From: Luteimonas vadosa
Lineage (GTDB): Bacteria; Pseudomonadota; Gammaproteobacteria; Xanthomonadales; Xanthomonadaceae
Assembly (NCBI RefSeq): GCF_039543545.1
Contig: NZ_BAABJY010000002.1
Span: forward strand, 682,001-746,000
DNA length: 64,000 nt
Direction: 5' to 3'
Shown: positions 25,188 to 34,261 of the stretch, piece by piece
Position numbering within the stretch: position 1 is the stretch's first letter
Layout: the number at the start of each line of letters is the position of its first letter
Translations under genes and position numbers: made by a program
The notes under the pieces: model-generated
The model's database searches: none
The model's input: the letters and a program-made list of their open reading frames with translations, nothing else
Told to the model about the DNA's origin: nothing

Positions 25188-28100
25188 ATGAAACGCATGC
25201 TGATCAACGCCACGCAGGCCGAAGAACTGCGCGTGGCGACCGTCGACGGACAGACGCTCTACGACATCGACATCGAGCAACCGTCGCAGGAACAGAAGAA
25301 GTCGAACATCTACAAGGGACGCATCGTCCGCCTCGAGCCCTCGCTCGAAGCCGCCTTCGTCGAGTACGGCGGCGGCCGCCACGGCTTCCTGCCGCTGAAG
25401 GAAATCTCCCGCGACTACTACCAGTCCGGTGTCGACCACAACAAGGCCGGCATCAAGGAACTGCTGCGCGAGGGCCAGGAAGTGGTGGTCCAGGTCGACA
25501 AGGAGGAGCGCGGCAACAAGGGCGCCGCGCTGACGACCTTCATTTCGCTGGCGGGCCGCTACATGGTCCTGATGCCGAACTCCCCCACCGCCGGTGGCGT
25601 GTCGCGCCGCATCGAAGGCGACGACCGCGCCGAGCTGAAGAAGGCGATGGACTCCCTGTCGATCCCGGACGACATGGGCGTGATCATCCGCACCGCCGGC
25701 GTCGGCCGCGATGCCGAGGAACTGCAGTGGGACCTCGACTACCTGCTGAGCGTCTGGAAGGCCGTGTGCGAGGCCGCGCTGTCCAAGCCCGCGCCTTTCC
25801 TCATCTACCAGGAGTCGCGCCTGATCATCCGCGCGTTGCGCGACTACATGCGGCCTGACATCGGCGAGATCCTCGTCGACACGGAGGAAATGTACGCCGA
25901 GGCACGCGATTTCATCGAACAGGTGATGCCGCACAACCTTCGCAAGCTCAAGCACTACACCGACGACACGCCGTTGTTCAACCGTTTCCAGATCGAATCC
26001 CAGATCGAGAACGCCTACGAACGCACGGTTCGCCTGCCATCCGGCGGCGCGCTGGTGATCGACCAGACCGAGGCGCTGACGGCGATCGACGTCAACTCGG
26101 CTCGCGCGACCAAGGGCGGGGACATCGAGGAAACGGCTTTCAACACCAACCTGGAGGCCGCCGACGACATCGCGCGCCAGCTGCGCCTGCGCGACCTCGC
26201 CGGACTGGTGGTGATCGACTTCATCGACATGTCCTCCAACAAGCACCAGCGCGAAGTCGAGAACCGGCTGCAGCACGCGCTTCGCCACGACCGGGCGCGG
26301 GTCCAGATCGGCAAGATCTCGCGATTCGGCCTGCTCGAGATGTCACGCCAGCGCCTGCGCCCCTCGCTGGGCGAGTCGAGCCAGCAGGTCTGCCCGCGTT
26401 GCGACGGCCACGGCAGAATGCGCAGCGTCGAGTCGCTGTCGCTGTCGATCATCCGCATCGCGGAAGAGCATGCGATGAAGGACAACACGGGCCAGGTCCT
26501 GGTCCAGGCGCCGGTGGAGATCGCCAACTACCTGCTCAACGAGAAGCGGGGCGCGCTGCGCGAGATCGAGCAGCGCCACGACGCGCCAATCGTCATCGTC
26601 GCCGATGAGCAACTGCACACGCCGCATTACGAGGTCACCCGCCTGCGCGAGAACGAACTCGACGAAGAAGCCAGCAAGCCGAGCTATCGCCGTGGCACTC
26701 CGCGCAAGGTCGCGACGATCGCGCTGAGCAAGGCCAACCTCAATGTTCCGCCGGTCGCCGCCGTCACCAACGTCCGGCCCGCGCAACCGGCACCTGTCCG
26801 CGAGCCCAGGGAAGAAGTTTCCCCGGCGCCGGTCGCGGTTCCGCTTGCGCAGACGCCTGCCAGCAGCGGGTTCATCGGCTGGCTGAAGGGACTGTTCGCG
26901 GGCACCGACGGCGCGAGCGACGCCAACCGACCGCGACGCGCACCCGAACCGCAGGAACGGCCTGCCGCGCGCTCCAGGAACAACGACCGCGGGCAGTCGC
27001 GTCGCGGAGCCAAGGGCGACGGCGGCCGGGCCGGCGCACGTCGCGAGGCCCAGCCACGTACCGACGCGCAATCCGAATCGGCTCCGGCGAAGAAGAAGTC
27101 TGCCAGCGGCTCGAAGCAACGGACGCGTGGCGGACGTGGCAAGAAGTCGTCATCGAAGGTGGTTGCCGACGCCACGACCGAGGCCTCGTCGGCAGTCGCC
27201 GAGCCGCGCGCCGAATCCAGCCAGGTGCCACCCGAGGCCACGAGCTCCGCGGACCAGGTCGGGATCACGGGGGGCGTCGACGCGCCCCCACCTGGAGAGG
27301 CCAAGGAGCGCAAGGCGAAGTCCACGGCCGGCAGCACGGAAGGCGCGGACTCGGCGCCCTCCGGCCAGGGTGGCGACGCGACCGACAGCGGAACACCGAA
27401 ACGGCGCCGCGGCCGTCGCGGTGGGCGGCGTCGGCGTCGGGGCGGGGAAGGCAGCAACAGCGATGCCGCAGCCCTCGACGACGCCAGCATGCACGAAGAT
27501 GCGGCACCCGCCGATCGCACCCAGCCTGAATTCGACTTCGACGACAACACCGCTTCCCACCGTGCCCCGCGTCAGGCGCAGGGCGAAGCAGCTGGACCCG
27601 CTCCCCGCTCCGGCCACGCCGGTTCCTCGGCTGCGGAGGTTGCGCCCGAGGACACAGCGGAAGTCCGGCAAGCAACGGAGTCTGGCCACTCCACGGCTAC
27701 GGCTTCCACGGACGCACGACCAGCAGCCACTGCAGTCCAGCCCGCGAACGAGACCGGGGGCGACGCAGTCGCGATTGGTACCAACCCGCCGGACACGGTC
27801 GCCGACGCGACGGAAGTGCCCGTCGGGGTTCCGGTGGATGGTAGCCAAGCGGGCTCGTCGTCCAGTGGAGCGGTAGACCGGTCCGACGCCGCAGCGAGCA
27901 GCATGACGCAGCGGTCCGTGGAACCGGATGATTCGTTCGTCGCCTCCCGGGCACCTCGGGGCCAGGCAACGGCCGAGGGCGACGCCTTGGTGGCGACCGG
28001 AACCGAGCCGCTGGAGGAAGATCCGGCTTCAGCGGCCGCAGTGGCGTCGGTACAGGGCGAGGATCATTCCCCGCGAAGCTTGTTCGATGACCATGAGACG

Positions 28101-28211
28101 GTGGTCGACCCGGACACCGCGTCACCGGCGGATGCGGCTGCGGTTGCGATTGCAGGAACCGGGGACGCGGTCGACGCCGAAAGCGGCAGCGAAGCGACAC
28201 GCGACGCCTGA
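25188..28211 (+). CDS. rne: Ribonuclease E
   Basis: 1007 residues from ATG 25188-25190 (MKRMLINATQAEELRVA); the open frame extends upstream through the leader but the family start is clear. The N-terminal catalytic half has the S1 domain (YKGRIVRLEPSLEAAFVEYG), the 5'-sensor, the DNase I-like metal site (AIDVNSARATKG and VVIDFIDM), and the zinc-link CPRC near residue 405. After about residue 530 the protein becomes disordered. SGFIGWLKGLFAG (about 560-572) looks like the amphipathic membrane-targeting helix, and an arginine-rich patch (RRRGRRGGRRRRRGG, about 740) should bind RNA. The far C-terminus is Ala/Ser/Asp-rich. It is the endonuclease and scaffold of the RNA degradosome. Confidence 0.98.
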   Translation: MKRMLINATQAEELRVATVDGQTLYDIDIEQPSQEQKKSNIYKGRIVRLEPSLEAAFVEYGGGRHGFLPLKEISRDYYQSGVDHNKAGIKELLREGQEVVVQVDKEERGNKGAALTTFISLAGRYMVLMPNSPTAGGVSRRIEGDDRAELKKAMDSLSIPDDMGVIIRTAGVGRDAEELQWDLDYLLSVWKAVCEAALSKPAPFLIYQESRLIIRALRDYMRPDIGEILVDTEEMYAEARDFIEQVMPHNLRKLKHYTDDTPLFNRFQIESQIENAYERTVRLPSGGALVIDQTEALTAIDVNSARATKGGDIEETAFNTNLEAADDIARQLRLRDLAGLVVIDFIDMSSNKHQREVENRLQHALRHDRARVQIGKISRFGLLEMSRQRLRPSLGESSQQVCPRCDGHGRMRSVESLSLSIIRIAEEHAMKDNTGQVLVQAPVEIANYLLNEKRGALREIEQRHDAPIVIVADEQLHTPHYEVTRLRENELDEEASKPSYRRGTPRKVATIALSKANLNVPPVAAVTNVRPAQPAPVREPREEVSPAPVAVPLAQTPASSGFIGWLKGLFAGTDGASDANRPRRAPEPQERPAARSRNNDRGQSRRGAKGDGGRAGARREAQPRTDAQSESAPAKKKSASGSKQRTRGGRGKKSSSKVVADATTEASSAVAEPRAESSQVPPEATSSADQVGITGGVDAPPPGEAKERKAKSTAGSTEGADSAPSGQGGDATDSGTPKRRRGRRGGRRRRRGGEGSNSDAAALDDASMHEDAAPADRTQPEFDFDDNTASHRAPRQAQGEAAGPAPRSGHAGSSAAEVAPEDTAEVRQATESGHSTATASTDARPAATAVQPANETGGDAVAIGTNPPDTVADATEVPVGVPVDGSQAGSSSSGAVDRSDAAASSMTQRSVEPDDSFVASRAPRGQATAEGDALVATGTEPLEEDPASAAAVASVQGEDHSPRSLFDDHETVVDPDTASPADAAAVAIAGTGDAVDAESGSEATRDA

Positions 28212-28221
28212 TTCAGCTGAT

Positions 28222-28248
28222 GCGCCACCCGGCACGGCCGGGTGGCGC
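28222..28248. terminator. Strong hairpin between convergent rne and the response regulator
   Basis: A perfect 12-bp stem (GCGCCACCCGGC with GCCGGGTGGCGC, loop ACG) lies 10 bases after the rne stop and before the end of the convergent regulator gene. It lacks a T-run on either strand, so it is either a weak bidirectional terminator or a 3'-end stabiliser. Confidence 0.6.
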
Positions 28249-28310
28249 CGTCACGGGATTCATCCCCTCCGACCCCTTTGGCTCGCCCAACCCCATCGCC
28301 CCGGCCGGCT

Positions 28311-28958
28311 TCAGAGCTCTTGCGCGGGGTCCGACAGTCCATAACGGCTCGCCAGGCGGGCCAAGGCGATGCTGTCCTGGATCTGCAGCTTCTCGAAGAG
28401 GCGGGACTTGTGGGTATTGACGGTCTTGGCACTGAGGCTGAGGCGTTTTGCGATGTCCTCCTGGCGAAGGCCCTGGATGAGCAGCATCGCTACCTCGATT
28501 TCCCGCGGCGACAGGCTGTCGAACGGAGATCGTTCCCCACCCAGTCCAGCCAGCGCGAGGTTTTGCGCCACGCCGCTGGCGAGGTAGCGCTTGCCCCGGG
28601 AGACGTCCCGGATGGCGCGCAACAGTTCGGACGCATCGCCCGCCTTGCCTACGTACCCGGAGGCGCCCGCGGCGATGAGCCGCTTCGGCATCGGCCCGTC
28701 TTCGAGCACCGACACCACGATGACCTTGCTTCCATATCCGCCCTTGACGATCCGCTCCGTCACCTCCAGCCCACTGACGCCGGGCAGGTGCAGGTCGCAC
28801 AGGACGATGTCGGGCTTGAGGCTGCGGATTTGCGGCAGTGCGGCTTCCCCTGTCTCGGCCTCGCCCACCACCTCGATATCCACTTCGGATGACAGGATCA
28901 TCCTCATGCCAGCCCTGACCAACGCATGGTCGTCGACCATGAAGACCCTGATCGTCAT
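28311..28958 (-). CDS. gacA: GacA/UvrY-type response regulator
   Basis: 215 residues from ATG 28956-28958 (MTIRVFMVDDHALVRAG). The receiver domain has the acidic pair D9/D10, phospho-acceptor D55 in VLCDLHLPGVSGLEV, and the conserved KAGDASELL region. The C-terminal LuxR/NarL helix-turn-helix is LSPREIEVAMLLIQGLRQEDIAKRLSLSAKTVNTHKS. The block VVSVLEDGPMPKRLIAAGASGYV followed by GKRYLASGVAQNLAL is characteristic of GacA/UvrY/SirA. These regulators pair with the GacS/BarA sensor and drive small RNAs that titrate RsmA/CsrA. The usual enteric neighbour uvrC is not next to it here. Orthology is likely but not proven. Confidence 0.85.
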   Translation of the reverse strand: MTIRVFMVDDHALVRAGMRMILSSEVDIEVVGEAETGEAALPQIRSLKPDIVLCDLHLPGVSGLEVTERIVKGGYGSKVIVVSVLEDGPMPKRLIAAGASGYVGKAGDASELLRAIRDVSRGKRYLASGVAQNLALAGLGGERSPFDSLSPREIEVAMLLIQGLRQEDIAKRLSLSAKTVNTHKSRLFEKLQIQDSIALARLASRYGLSDPAQEL

Positions 28959-29068
28959 CCCTGAAGTCCCTTCTGGGCCAAAGGCGGCCAAGCGGCAGCC
29001 TAAGCGGCGGTTGGACGGGCGGCAAGCTCCTGAAAACCGTGGTGGCGTGTCAGGGTTTTCCGACGGAT

Positions 29069-29158
<90 letters not shown>

Positions 29159-29213
29159 GATCCGCCGCGGATTGTCGCACGCGCACGCGCCCCAGGGCCC
29201 GCCACGGATCGCG

Positions 29214-30185
29214 CTAAGCACGGCCGCCTGGCCGTCCCATCGCGTCCACGCAATCGAGACGGGATCGCTCGATCAATGGCGGCAAGCGCTCGGCCAGGAA
29301 ATCGATGAACACGCGCACCGCCGGCAACAGGCCGCGACGCGACGCGAACACCGCGTGCGCGATGCCTTGCGGCAGGCGCCATTGCGGCAGCACGACTTCC
29401 AGCTCGCCGTCGCGCACCGCCTGCGCGCACAAGGTCTCGGGCAGCATCGTCACGCCCAACCCATTCTTGGCCATCGCCATCAGCATGGGGAAGTCGAACC
29501 CGGATACCCGGGGCTTGATGTCGATGCGCCGCAACTCGCCTTCCGCGCCATGCAGTTCCCACCGTTGCCGCGCTTCGTCCTCTTCCGTCGTGAGCGTGAC
29601 ATGGTCGACCAACTGCTTCGGGTCGTCGGGGCGCCCTGCGCGATCCAGGTACCCGGGGCTCGCCACCAGCAGTTCCTCGATCTGCCCGAAGCTGCGCATG
29701 ACCAGACTGCCGTCGTCGTCGAGCCGGGTGCGCACGCGGATCGCGACATCGAAGCCCTCGTTGATGAGGTCGACCCGCCGGTTGCTGACGTGCAGTTGCA
29801 CTCGCACCTGCGGGTAGCGGGCAAGGAAGTCGGGCAGCAGGACGGGCATCTGCTGCTGCGCCAGGCTGACCGGGACACTGGCTCGTACTACGCCCCGTGG
29901 CTCCGCGCTCAGCCGATCGACGGCCTCTCGGGCGGCGGTGGCTTCCGCCAGCATCGACTGCACGTGGCGATTGACGCTCTGGCCGACATCGGTCACCGCG
30001 AAACGGCGTGTCGAACGCTGCAAGAGCCGCACGCCGAGATCGGCCTCCAGCTGGCTGATCCGTCGACTCAAGCGGGATTTCGGGATCCCGAGCGCGCGTT
30101 CCGCGGCCGCGAACCCGCCGTGCTCGACCACCATCGCGAAGTAATAGAGATCATTGAGGTCCTGCACGGCGATTTTTCCACGCAT
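29214..30185 (-). CDS. LysR-family transcriptional regulator
   Basis: 323 residues. The N-terminal winged helix-turn-helix is DLNDLYYFAMVVEHGGFAAAERALGIPKSRLSRRISQLEADLG, and a periplasmic-binding-type effector domain follows (PRGVVRASVPVSLAQQQMPVLLPDFLARYP). The strong DLNDLYYFAMVVEHGGF block places it near the LysR regulators often found beside pirin or quinone-related genes, but neither is adjacent here. The ATG at 30183-30185 lacks a good ribosome site; GTG at 30165-30167 (VQDLND), preceded by GGAAAA, may be the true start. It is followed by a gap and tRNA-Ser, so its targets are not local. Confidence 0.9.
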   Translation of the reverse strand: MRGKIAVQDLNDLYYFAMVVEHGGFAAAERALGIPKSRLSRRISQLEADLGVRLLQRSTRRFAVTDVGQSVNRHVQSMLAEATAAREAVDRLSAEPRGVVRASVPVSLAQQQMPVLLPDFLARYPQVRVQLHVSNRRVDLINEGFDVAIRVRTRLDDDGSLVMRSFGQIEELLVASPGYLDRAGRPDDPKQLVDHVTLTTEEDEARQRWELHGAEGELRRIDIKPRVSGFDFPMLMAMAKNGLGVTMLPETLCAQAVRDGELEVVLPQWRLPQGIAHAVFASRRGLLPAVRVFIDFLAERLPPLIERSRLDCVDAMGRPGGRA

Positions 30186-30254
30186 GGAACAAGGAGCGTC
30201 ATTCCAGCACTTCCGTCCCAGCCACGCAACAAGCGACCCCGTGCGGCCCGCCCC

Positions 30255-31535
30255 TCAATCGATGCTCTGCACGCCACCCATCAAGGCCCGCAACGCCTCG
30301 GGAACTTCGATGCTGCCGTCGGCCTGCTGGTAGTTCTCCATCACGGCGATGAGGGCGCGACCGACGGCCACGCCGGAGCCATTGAGGGTATGCACCAGTT
30401 CCGGCTTGCCGGTCTCGGGGTTGCGCCAGCGCGCCTGCATCCGGCGGGCCTGGAAATCCCCGCAATTGGAGACGGACGAGATTTCACGGTAGCAATCCTG
30501 GGAGGGAAACCAGACTTCCAGGTCGAAGGTCTTGCGGGCCGCGAAACCCATGTCGCCCGAGCAGAGCAGCATGCGTCGGTAGGGCAGGCCCAGTTTCTCC
30601 AGCACCACCTCGGCGCACCGGACCATCCTTTCGTGTTCCGCCTCGCTTTCGCCAGGAACGGTCACCGCCACCAGTTCGACCTTCTCGAACTGGTGCTGGC
30701 GGATCATCCCGCGGGTGTCGCGGCCGTGGCTGCCTGCTTCGGCGCGGAAGCAAAGCGAATGGGCCGTCATGCGGATCGGCAGCCGCCCCGCATCGAGGAT
30801 GTCGTCGCGCACCAGGTTGGTCAGCGGTACCTCGGCGGTTGGAATCAGGTACCGCCTGGTTTCACCGACGTCCAGGCCGAACAGGTCGTCCTCGAATTTC
30901 GGCAGCTGCCCCGTCCCCTGCATGCTCTCGGCATTGACGATAAGCGGGACATTGGTTTCCTCGTAACCATGTTCGGCGACATGCAGGTCGAGCATGAATT
31001 GCGCCAAGGCGCGATGCAGCCGCGCGAGCTGGCCGCGGAGCACGGTGAATCGCGCGCCGCTGAGCTTTGCGCCCGCGTCACCGTCCAGCCAGCCATGGCG
31101 GGCGCCCAGCTCGACATGGTCCTTGACCTGGAACCCGAAGCCGCGGGGCGTGCCATGGCGATGCTGCTCGACGTTTCCGCTTTCGTCACGGCCCAGGGGG
31201 ACGGATTCGTCGGGAAGATTGGGCAACCCGAGTGCGATCGCCTCGAGCGCGTTGCGGACACGCTCCAGGCCGGCTTCGGAAGCCTTGAGCTCCTCGCCCA
31301 AGCCGGCCACCTCCGCCAGCAGGCCGCTGGCATCTTCACCCTTGGCCTTGGCCTGCCCAATCGCCTTGCTGCGGGCATTGCGCAGCTGCTGCAATTCCTG
31401 GGTTCGCACCTGGATGCGCTTCCGCTCGGCCTCGAGGCGCGTGATGGCGCCCGCGTCGAGGTCGAAGCCTCGGGTGGCGCGCAGGCGATCGGCGAGTTCG
31501 GCGGGAGTCTGGCGCAGCAGGTTGGGGTCGAGCAT
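30255..31535 (-). CDS. serS: Seryl-tRNA synthetase
   Basis: 426 residues from ATG 31533-31535 (MLDPNLLRQTPAELADRLRATRG). The N-terminal coiled-coil arm (about residues 25-105, EAERKRIQVRTQELQQLRNARSK) holds the long variable arm of tRNA-Ser. The class II catalytic core shows motif 2 (CFRAEAGSHGRDTRGMIRQHQFEKVEL) and motif 3 (NGSGVAVGRALIAVMENYQ). It charges tRNA-Ser with serine in the cytoplasm. By chance or design it lies about 1.1 kb from the tRNA-Ser(UGA) gene. It is divergent from the TonB-like gene at 31607, with 71 bases between the starts. Confidence 0.98.
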   Translation of the reverse strand: MLDPNLLRQTPAELADRLRATRGFDLDAGAITRLEAERKRIQVRTQELQQLRNARSKAIGQAKAKGEDASGLLAEVAGLGEELKASEAGLERVRNALEAIALGLPNLPDESVPLGRDESGNVEQHRHGTPRGFGFQVKDHVELGARHGWLDGDAGAKLSGARFTVLRGQLARLHRALAQFMLDLHVAEHGYEETNVPLIVNAESMQGTGQLPKFEDDLFGLDVGETRRYLIPTAEVPLTNLVRDDILDAGRLPIRMTAHSLCFRAEAGSHGRDTRGMIRQHQFEKVELVAVTVPGESEAEHERMVRCAEVVLEKLGLPYRRMLLCSGDMGFAARKTFDLEVWFPSQDCYREISSVSNCGDFQARRMQARWRNPETGKPELVHTLNGSGVAVGRALIAVMENYQQADGSIEVPEALRALMGGVQSID

Positions 31536-31606
31536 GGTTTCGGCGCGGGCATGAGGAACGGGGATTATCGCGTGTCGCACGAATGGCTGCCGAAGGCTGT
31601 GCCAGA

Positions 31607-32278
31607 ATGCGATCCCTCCTCCAAGACCTCGGGTCCTCGCCCATTCCCCGAACGGTGCCCTCTTCCGCCTCCAGGCCCTGGTTCCGCCTTTCCGCGGGCG
31701 CCGCGTGGTCGATCCTCGCCGCCGCCGGACTCGGCCTGCTGCTGTTCCTGGCACTGTGGGTGGACCAGCGCAACGACCGTGATTTCTACCGGCAGGCCGA
31801 GGCGCCGCGACGCGCAGACGGGCAGGCCTTCGAGCCGCTGCCCGCGCCACCGGCGATCTCCGGGAGCATCGATACCCGCCTGCCCGATGCCGACCGGAAT
31901 GCAGGAAGGGGCCAACCCCCGGACATCCTCCCCCCGCTGCCGCCGCCGGTCGCTCCACCTCCCGCCGAGCAACCGCCGCCGCTTCGCGCCGAGGCCACTG
32001 GCTTCACCAGCCCTCCCGTCCCGATCGACATGCCACCTCCGTCGTATCCGCCCGAAGCCATGCGGCGACGCGAGTCGGGAACCGTGCTGCTACGGATCGA
32101 AGTAGATGCCCAGGGCCGGCCGCATTCGATGGACATCGTCCGGGCCAGCGGCTCCCGGCACCTGGATCGCGCGGCGCTGGTGGCGGCCAGGTCCTGGCGA
32201 TTCCGGCCCGCGATGCGGAACGGCGAACCCGTCTCCGGTACGGTCAACGTGCCGGTCAGCTTCGACGCCAGGCGCTGA
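31607..32278 (+). CDS. TonB-family energy transducer
   Basis: About 223 residues from ATG 31607-31609; an ATG eight codons earlier (31583) is also possible. A single membrane helix (AAWSILAAAGLGLLLFLAL, about residues 30-50) leads into a proline-rich periplasmic linker (DILPPLPPPVAPPPAEQPPP). The C-terminal TonB domain starts at PPSYPPEAMRRRESGTVLLRIEVDAQGR and ends FRPAMRNGEPVSGTVNVPVSF. TonB proteins transmit the proton-motive force to outer-membrane receptors. No exbB/exbD or receptor is adjacent. A second TonB-like gene follows after about 95 bases. Confidence 0.88.
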   Translation: MRSLLQDLGSSPIPRTVPSSASRPWFRLSAGAAWSILAAAGLGLLLFLALWVDQRNDRDFYRQAEAPRRADGQAFEPLPAPPAISGSIDTRLPDADRNAGRGQPPDILPPLPPPVAPPPAEQPPPLRAEATGFTSPPVPIDMPPPSYPPEAMRRRESGTVLLRIEVDAQGRPHSMDIVRASGSRHLDRAALVAARSWRFRPAMRNGEPVSGTVNVPVSFDARR

Positions 32279-32372
32279 CCGGCGCGCAGGTTGCCTGCAT
32301 GGTGTCCACCTGCTTTGAACAATCCGTGTGAAAGGCTTCGTCTCTTTCCCCCATCCTGCCCGGAGATCCACC

Positions 32373-32903
32373 ATGACCGACCCGACCCATCGAGAGGACG
32401 CCCGAGGACACGGAAACGAACCGAAGCAAGGCTTCAATCCGCTCCTGTTGATCCTGGTGCTCATCGCGCTCCTTGCCTTCGGCTGGTACTGGTTCAACCA
32501 ACGCGGCTCGGTGGAGCCGGCCAGTGCACCAGACGACATACCCGCGGTCGATATCGGTTCCGCCCGCGAGACAGCCGCCGAGACGGAGCGGGCCACGGCC
32601 AAGGCATCGCGTCCAGCCGTGCCGGCCGACCGGGACGCGTATGCCGTTGCGCGCCTGCAGCCGAGCTATCCGCCTACGGCCTTCCGCGCAGGAGAGGAAG
32701 GTACCGTCATCGTCCGGGTCGATGTCGATGCGCAGGGCAACGTCACCGCCGTCGATGTCGCAAGGCGCTCCGACTCGCGTGAGCTCGACCGCGAAGCGGT
32801 CAACGCGGTCAGGGAATGGACCTTCGAGCCCGCGATCCGGGGCGGCAAGCCGGTCGCATCGACCGTACAGGTGCCCATCGAGTTCAAGCTCGACGCGCAG
32901 TAG
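32373..32903 (+). CDS. TonB-family protein, short form
   Basis: 176 residues from ATG 32373-32375, preceded by CGGAGATCC as ribosome site. One membrane helix (FNPLLLILVLIALLAFGWYWF, about residues 21-41) is followed by a short linker and a C-terminal TonB domain (LQPSYPPTAFRAGEEGTVIVRVDVDAQGNV ... VREWTFEPAIRGGKPVASTVQVPIEF). It shares the domain pattern of the preceding gene (tandem duplication or recruitment) but lacks the long proline-rich spacer. A short linker may not span the periplasm, so a role other than receptor energisation is possible. Confidence 0.85.
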   Translation: MTDPTHREDARGHGNEPKQGFNPLLLILVLIALLAFGWYWFNQRGSVEPASAPDDIPAVDIGSARETAAETERATAKASRPAVPADRDAYAVARLQPSYPPTAFRAGEEGTVIVRVDVDAQGNVTAVDVARRSDSRELDREAVNAVREWTFEPAIRGGKPVASTVQVPIEFKLDAQ

Positions 32904-32917
32904 TCTCACCAGGCGAA

Positions 32918-34237
32918 TCAGCGCGCATGCAGTCCGAATCCGGCCGTGCGCGCCAACATGTCGAAACCCGGGAAGGACGTCGCGACGTTGGCGACGTCCC
33001 GGACCACGATCCCGGATGCGGCCACCTGCCCGCCCACCGCGAACGCCATCGCCACGCGATGATCGCCCCGGCTGTCGACCCGTCCGCCCCGAAGCGTGCC
33101 CCCCTCGATGACGGCGCCGTCCAGGGTCTCCTGCACGGCGATGCCCAGGGAGCGGAGACCTTGCGCCATCGCCGAGATCCGGTCCGACTCCTTGACGCGA
33201 AGTTCGGCCGCGCCGCGGATCACCGTCGTGCCACGCGCACAGGCCGCCGCGATCGCCAGCACCGGGAATTCATCGATCATGTCGGCGACGAGGTCCTCCG
33301 GCACCGCGATCCCGGACAGCGGCGCATGGCGCACGCGCAGGTCGGCCACTGATTCACCGCCCTGCTCCCGCTCGTCGATCGCAGCCACGTCCGCACCCAT
33401 CGCCCGGAGCACCGCCAGGAGCCCTGTCCGCCTGGGGTTGATGCCCACCGCCGGCAACAGCACCTCGGAACCCGGGACGAGCGTCGCCGCAACGACCAGG
33501 AATGCCGCCGAGGAAAAGTCGGCGGGCACCTGGACATGGATCGCACGCAGTCGATGTCCTCCGCGCAGCCGGGCCAGTCCGGGGGAATGCTCCACCGGCC
33601 AGCCGAACTGCCCCAGCATCCTCTCCGTGTAGTCCCGGGTCGGTCGCGGCTCGCGCACCACCGTTTCGCCGGCGCCGTAGAGCCCGGCGAGCAGGACCGC
33701 TGACTTCACTTGCGCGCTGGCGACCTCGGGCGTGAAATCGATCCCATGCAGGGCGGCGCCGCCACGAATGCGCAACGGCGGGCGCTGGCCATCATGCGAT
33801 TCGACCCGGGCGCCCATCGCGCGAAGCGGCTCCATCACGCGCTGCATGGGCCGCGCCGACAGTGATCGATCGCCCACGAGCGCGCTGTCGAATGCCTGCC
33901 CGCACAGCAGGCCCGCGAGCAGGCGCATCGCGGTTCCCGCATTGCCGCAATCGAGGGGCCCTCGCGGTGCCTGCAACCCATCGATGCCGACGCCGTGAAC
34001 CACCCGGCGAGAGGGCGCGGGTGCGTCGATCGCCACGCCCATCTGCCGGAAGATCTCCGCAGTGGCCCGCGTATCCTCTCCCTCAAGGAACCCATCGATC
34101 GTCGTGGTTCCGTCGGCGATCGATGCCAGCATGATGGCGCGATGCGAAACGGACTTGTCGCCGGGGACCCGGTGCGAACCCTGCAACGGTGTTCCCCGGG
34201 TGGCGAACCAGTCGACCGTTCCCCTGGGGGCCGTCAC
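32918..34237 (-). CDS. aroA: 3-Phosphoshikimate 1-carboxyvinyltransferase (EPSP synthase)
   Basis: 439 residues. Conserved blocks include VPGDKSVSHRAIMLASIA near residue 25, LDCGNAGTAMRLLAG around residues 96-108, SAQVKSAVLLAGL, and the catalytic RVKESDRISAMAQGL. The SAQVKSA motif, GEDTRAT and overall pattern resemble the class II EPSP synthases (the group that contains the Agrobacterium enzyme) more than the enteric class I form. The diagnostic glycine of NAGT is present, not alanine. It joins shikimate-3-phosphate and PEP in chorismate synthesis. It lies 24 bases downstream of serC, as in many proteobacteria, but pheA/tyrA are absent and cmk is elsewhere. Confidence 0.96.
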   Translation of the reverse strand: MTAPRGTVDWFATRGTPLQGSHRVPGDKSVSHRAIMLASIADGTTTIDGFLEGEDTRATAEIFRQMGVAIDAPAPSRRVVHGVGIDGLQAPRGPLDCGNAGTAMRLLAGLLCGQAFDSALVGDRSLSARPMQRVMEPLRAMGARVESHDGQRPPLRIRGGAALHGIDFTPEVASAQVKSAVLLAGLYGAGETVVREPRPTRDYTERMLGQFGWPVEHSPGLARLRGGHRLRAIHVQVPADFSSAAFLVVAATLVPGSEVLLPAVGINPRRTGLLAVLRAMGADVAAIDEREQGGESVADLRVRHAPLSGIAVPEDLVADMIDEFPVLAIAAACARGTTVIRGAAELRVKESDRISAMAQGLRSLGIAVQETLDGAVIEGGTLRGGRVDSRGDHRVAMAFAVGGQVAASGIVVRDVANVATSFPGFDMLARTAGFGLHAR

Positions 34238-34261
34238 GAGTCGCTCCGGCGGGTCGCCAGC

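Noticed and set aside
29032..29060. GAAAACC ... GGTTTTC inverted repeat after tRNA-Ser as terminator
   Set aside because: The loop is 15 bases, the stem is AT-rich and no T-run follows in the right direction, so it is too weak to call.
29172..32105. A 977-residue open frame on the plus strand across the LysR and serS genes
   Set aside because: High GC content leaves few stops opposite real genes; the sequence is His/Gln/Arg-rich antisense of two clear minus-strand genes and also crosses their gap.
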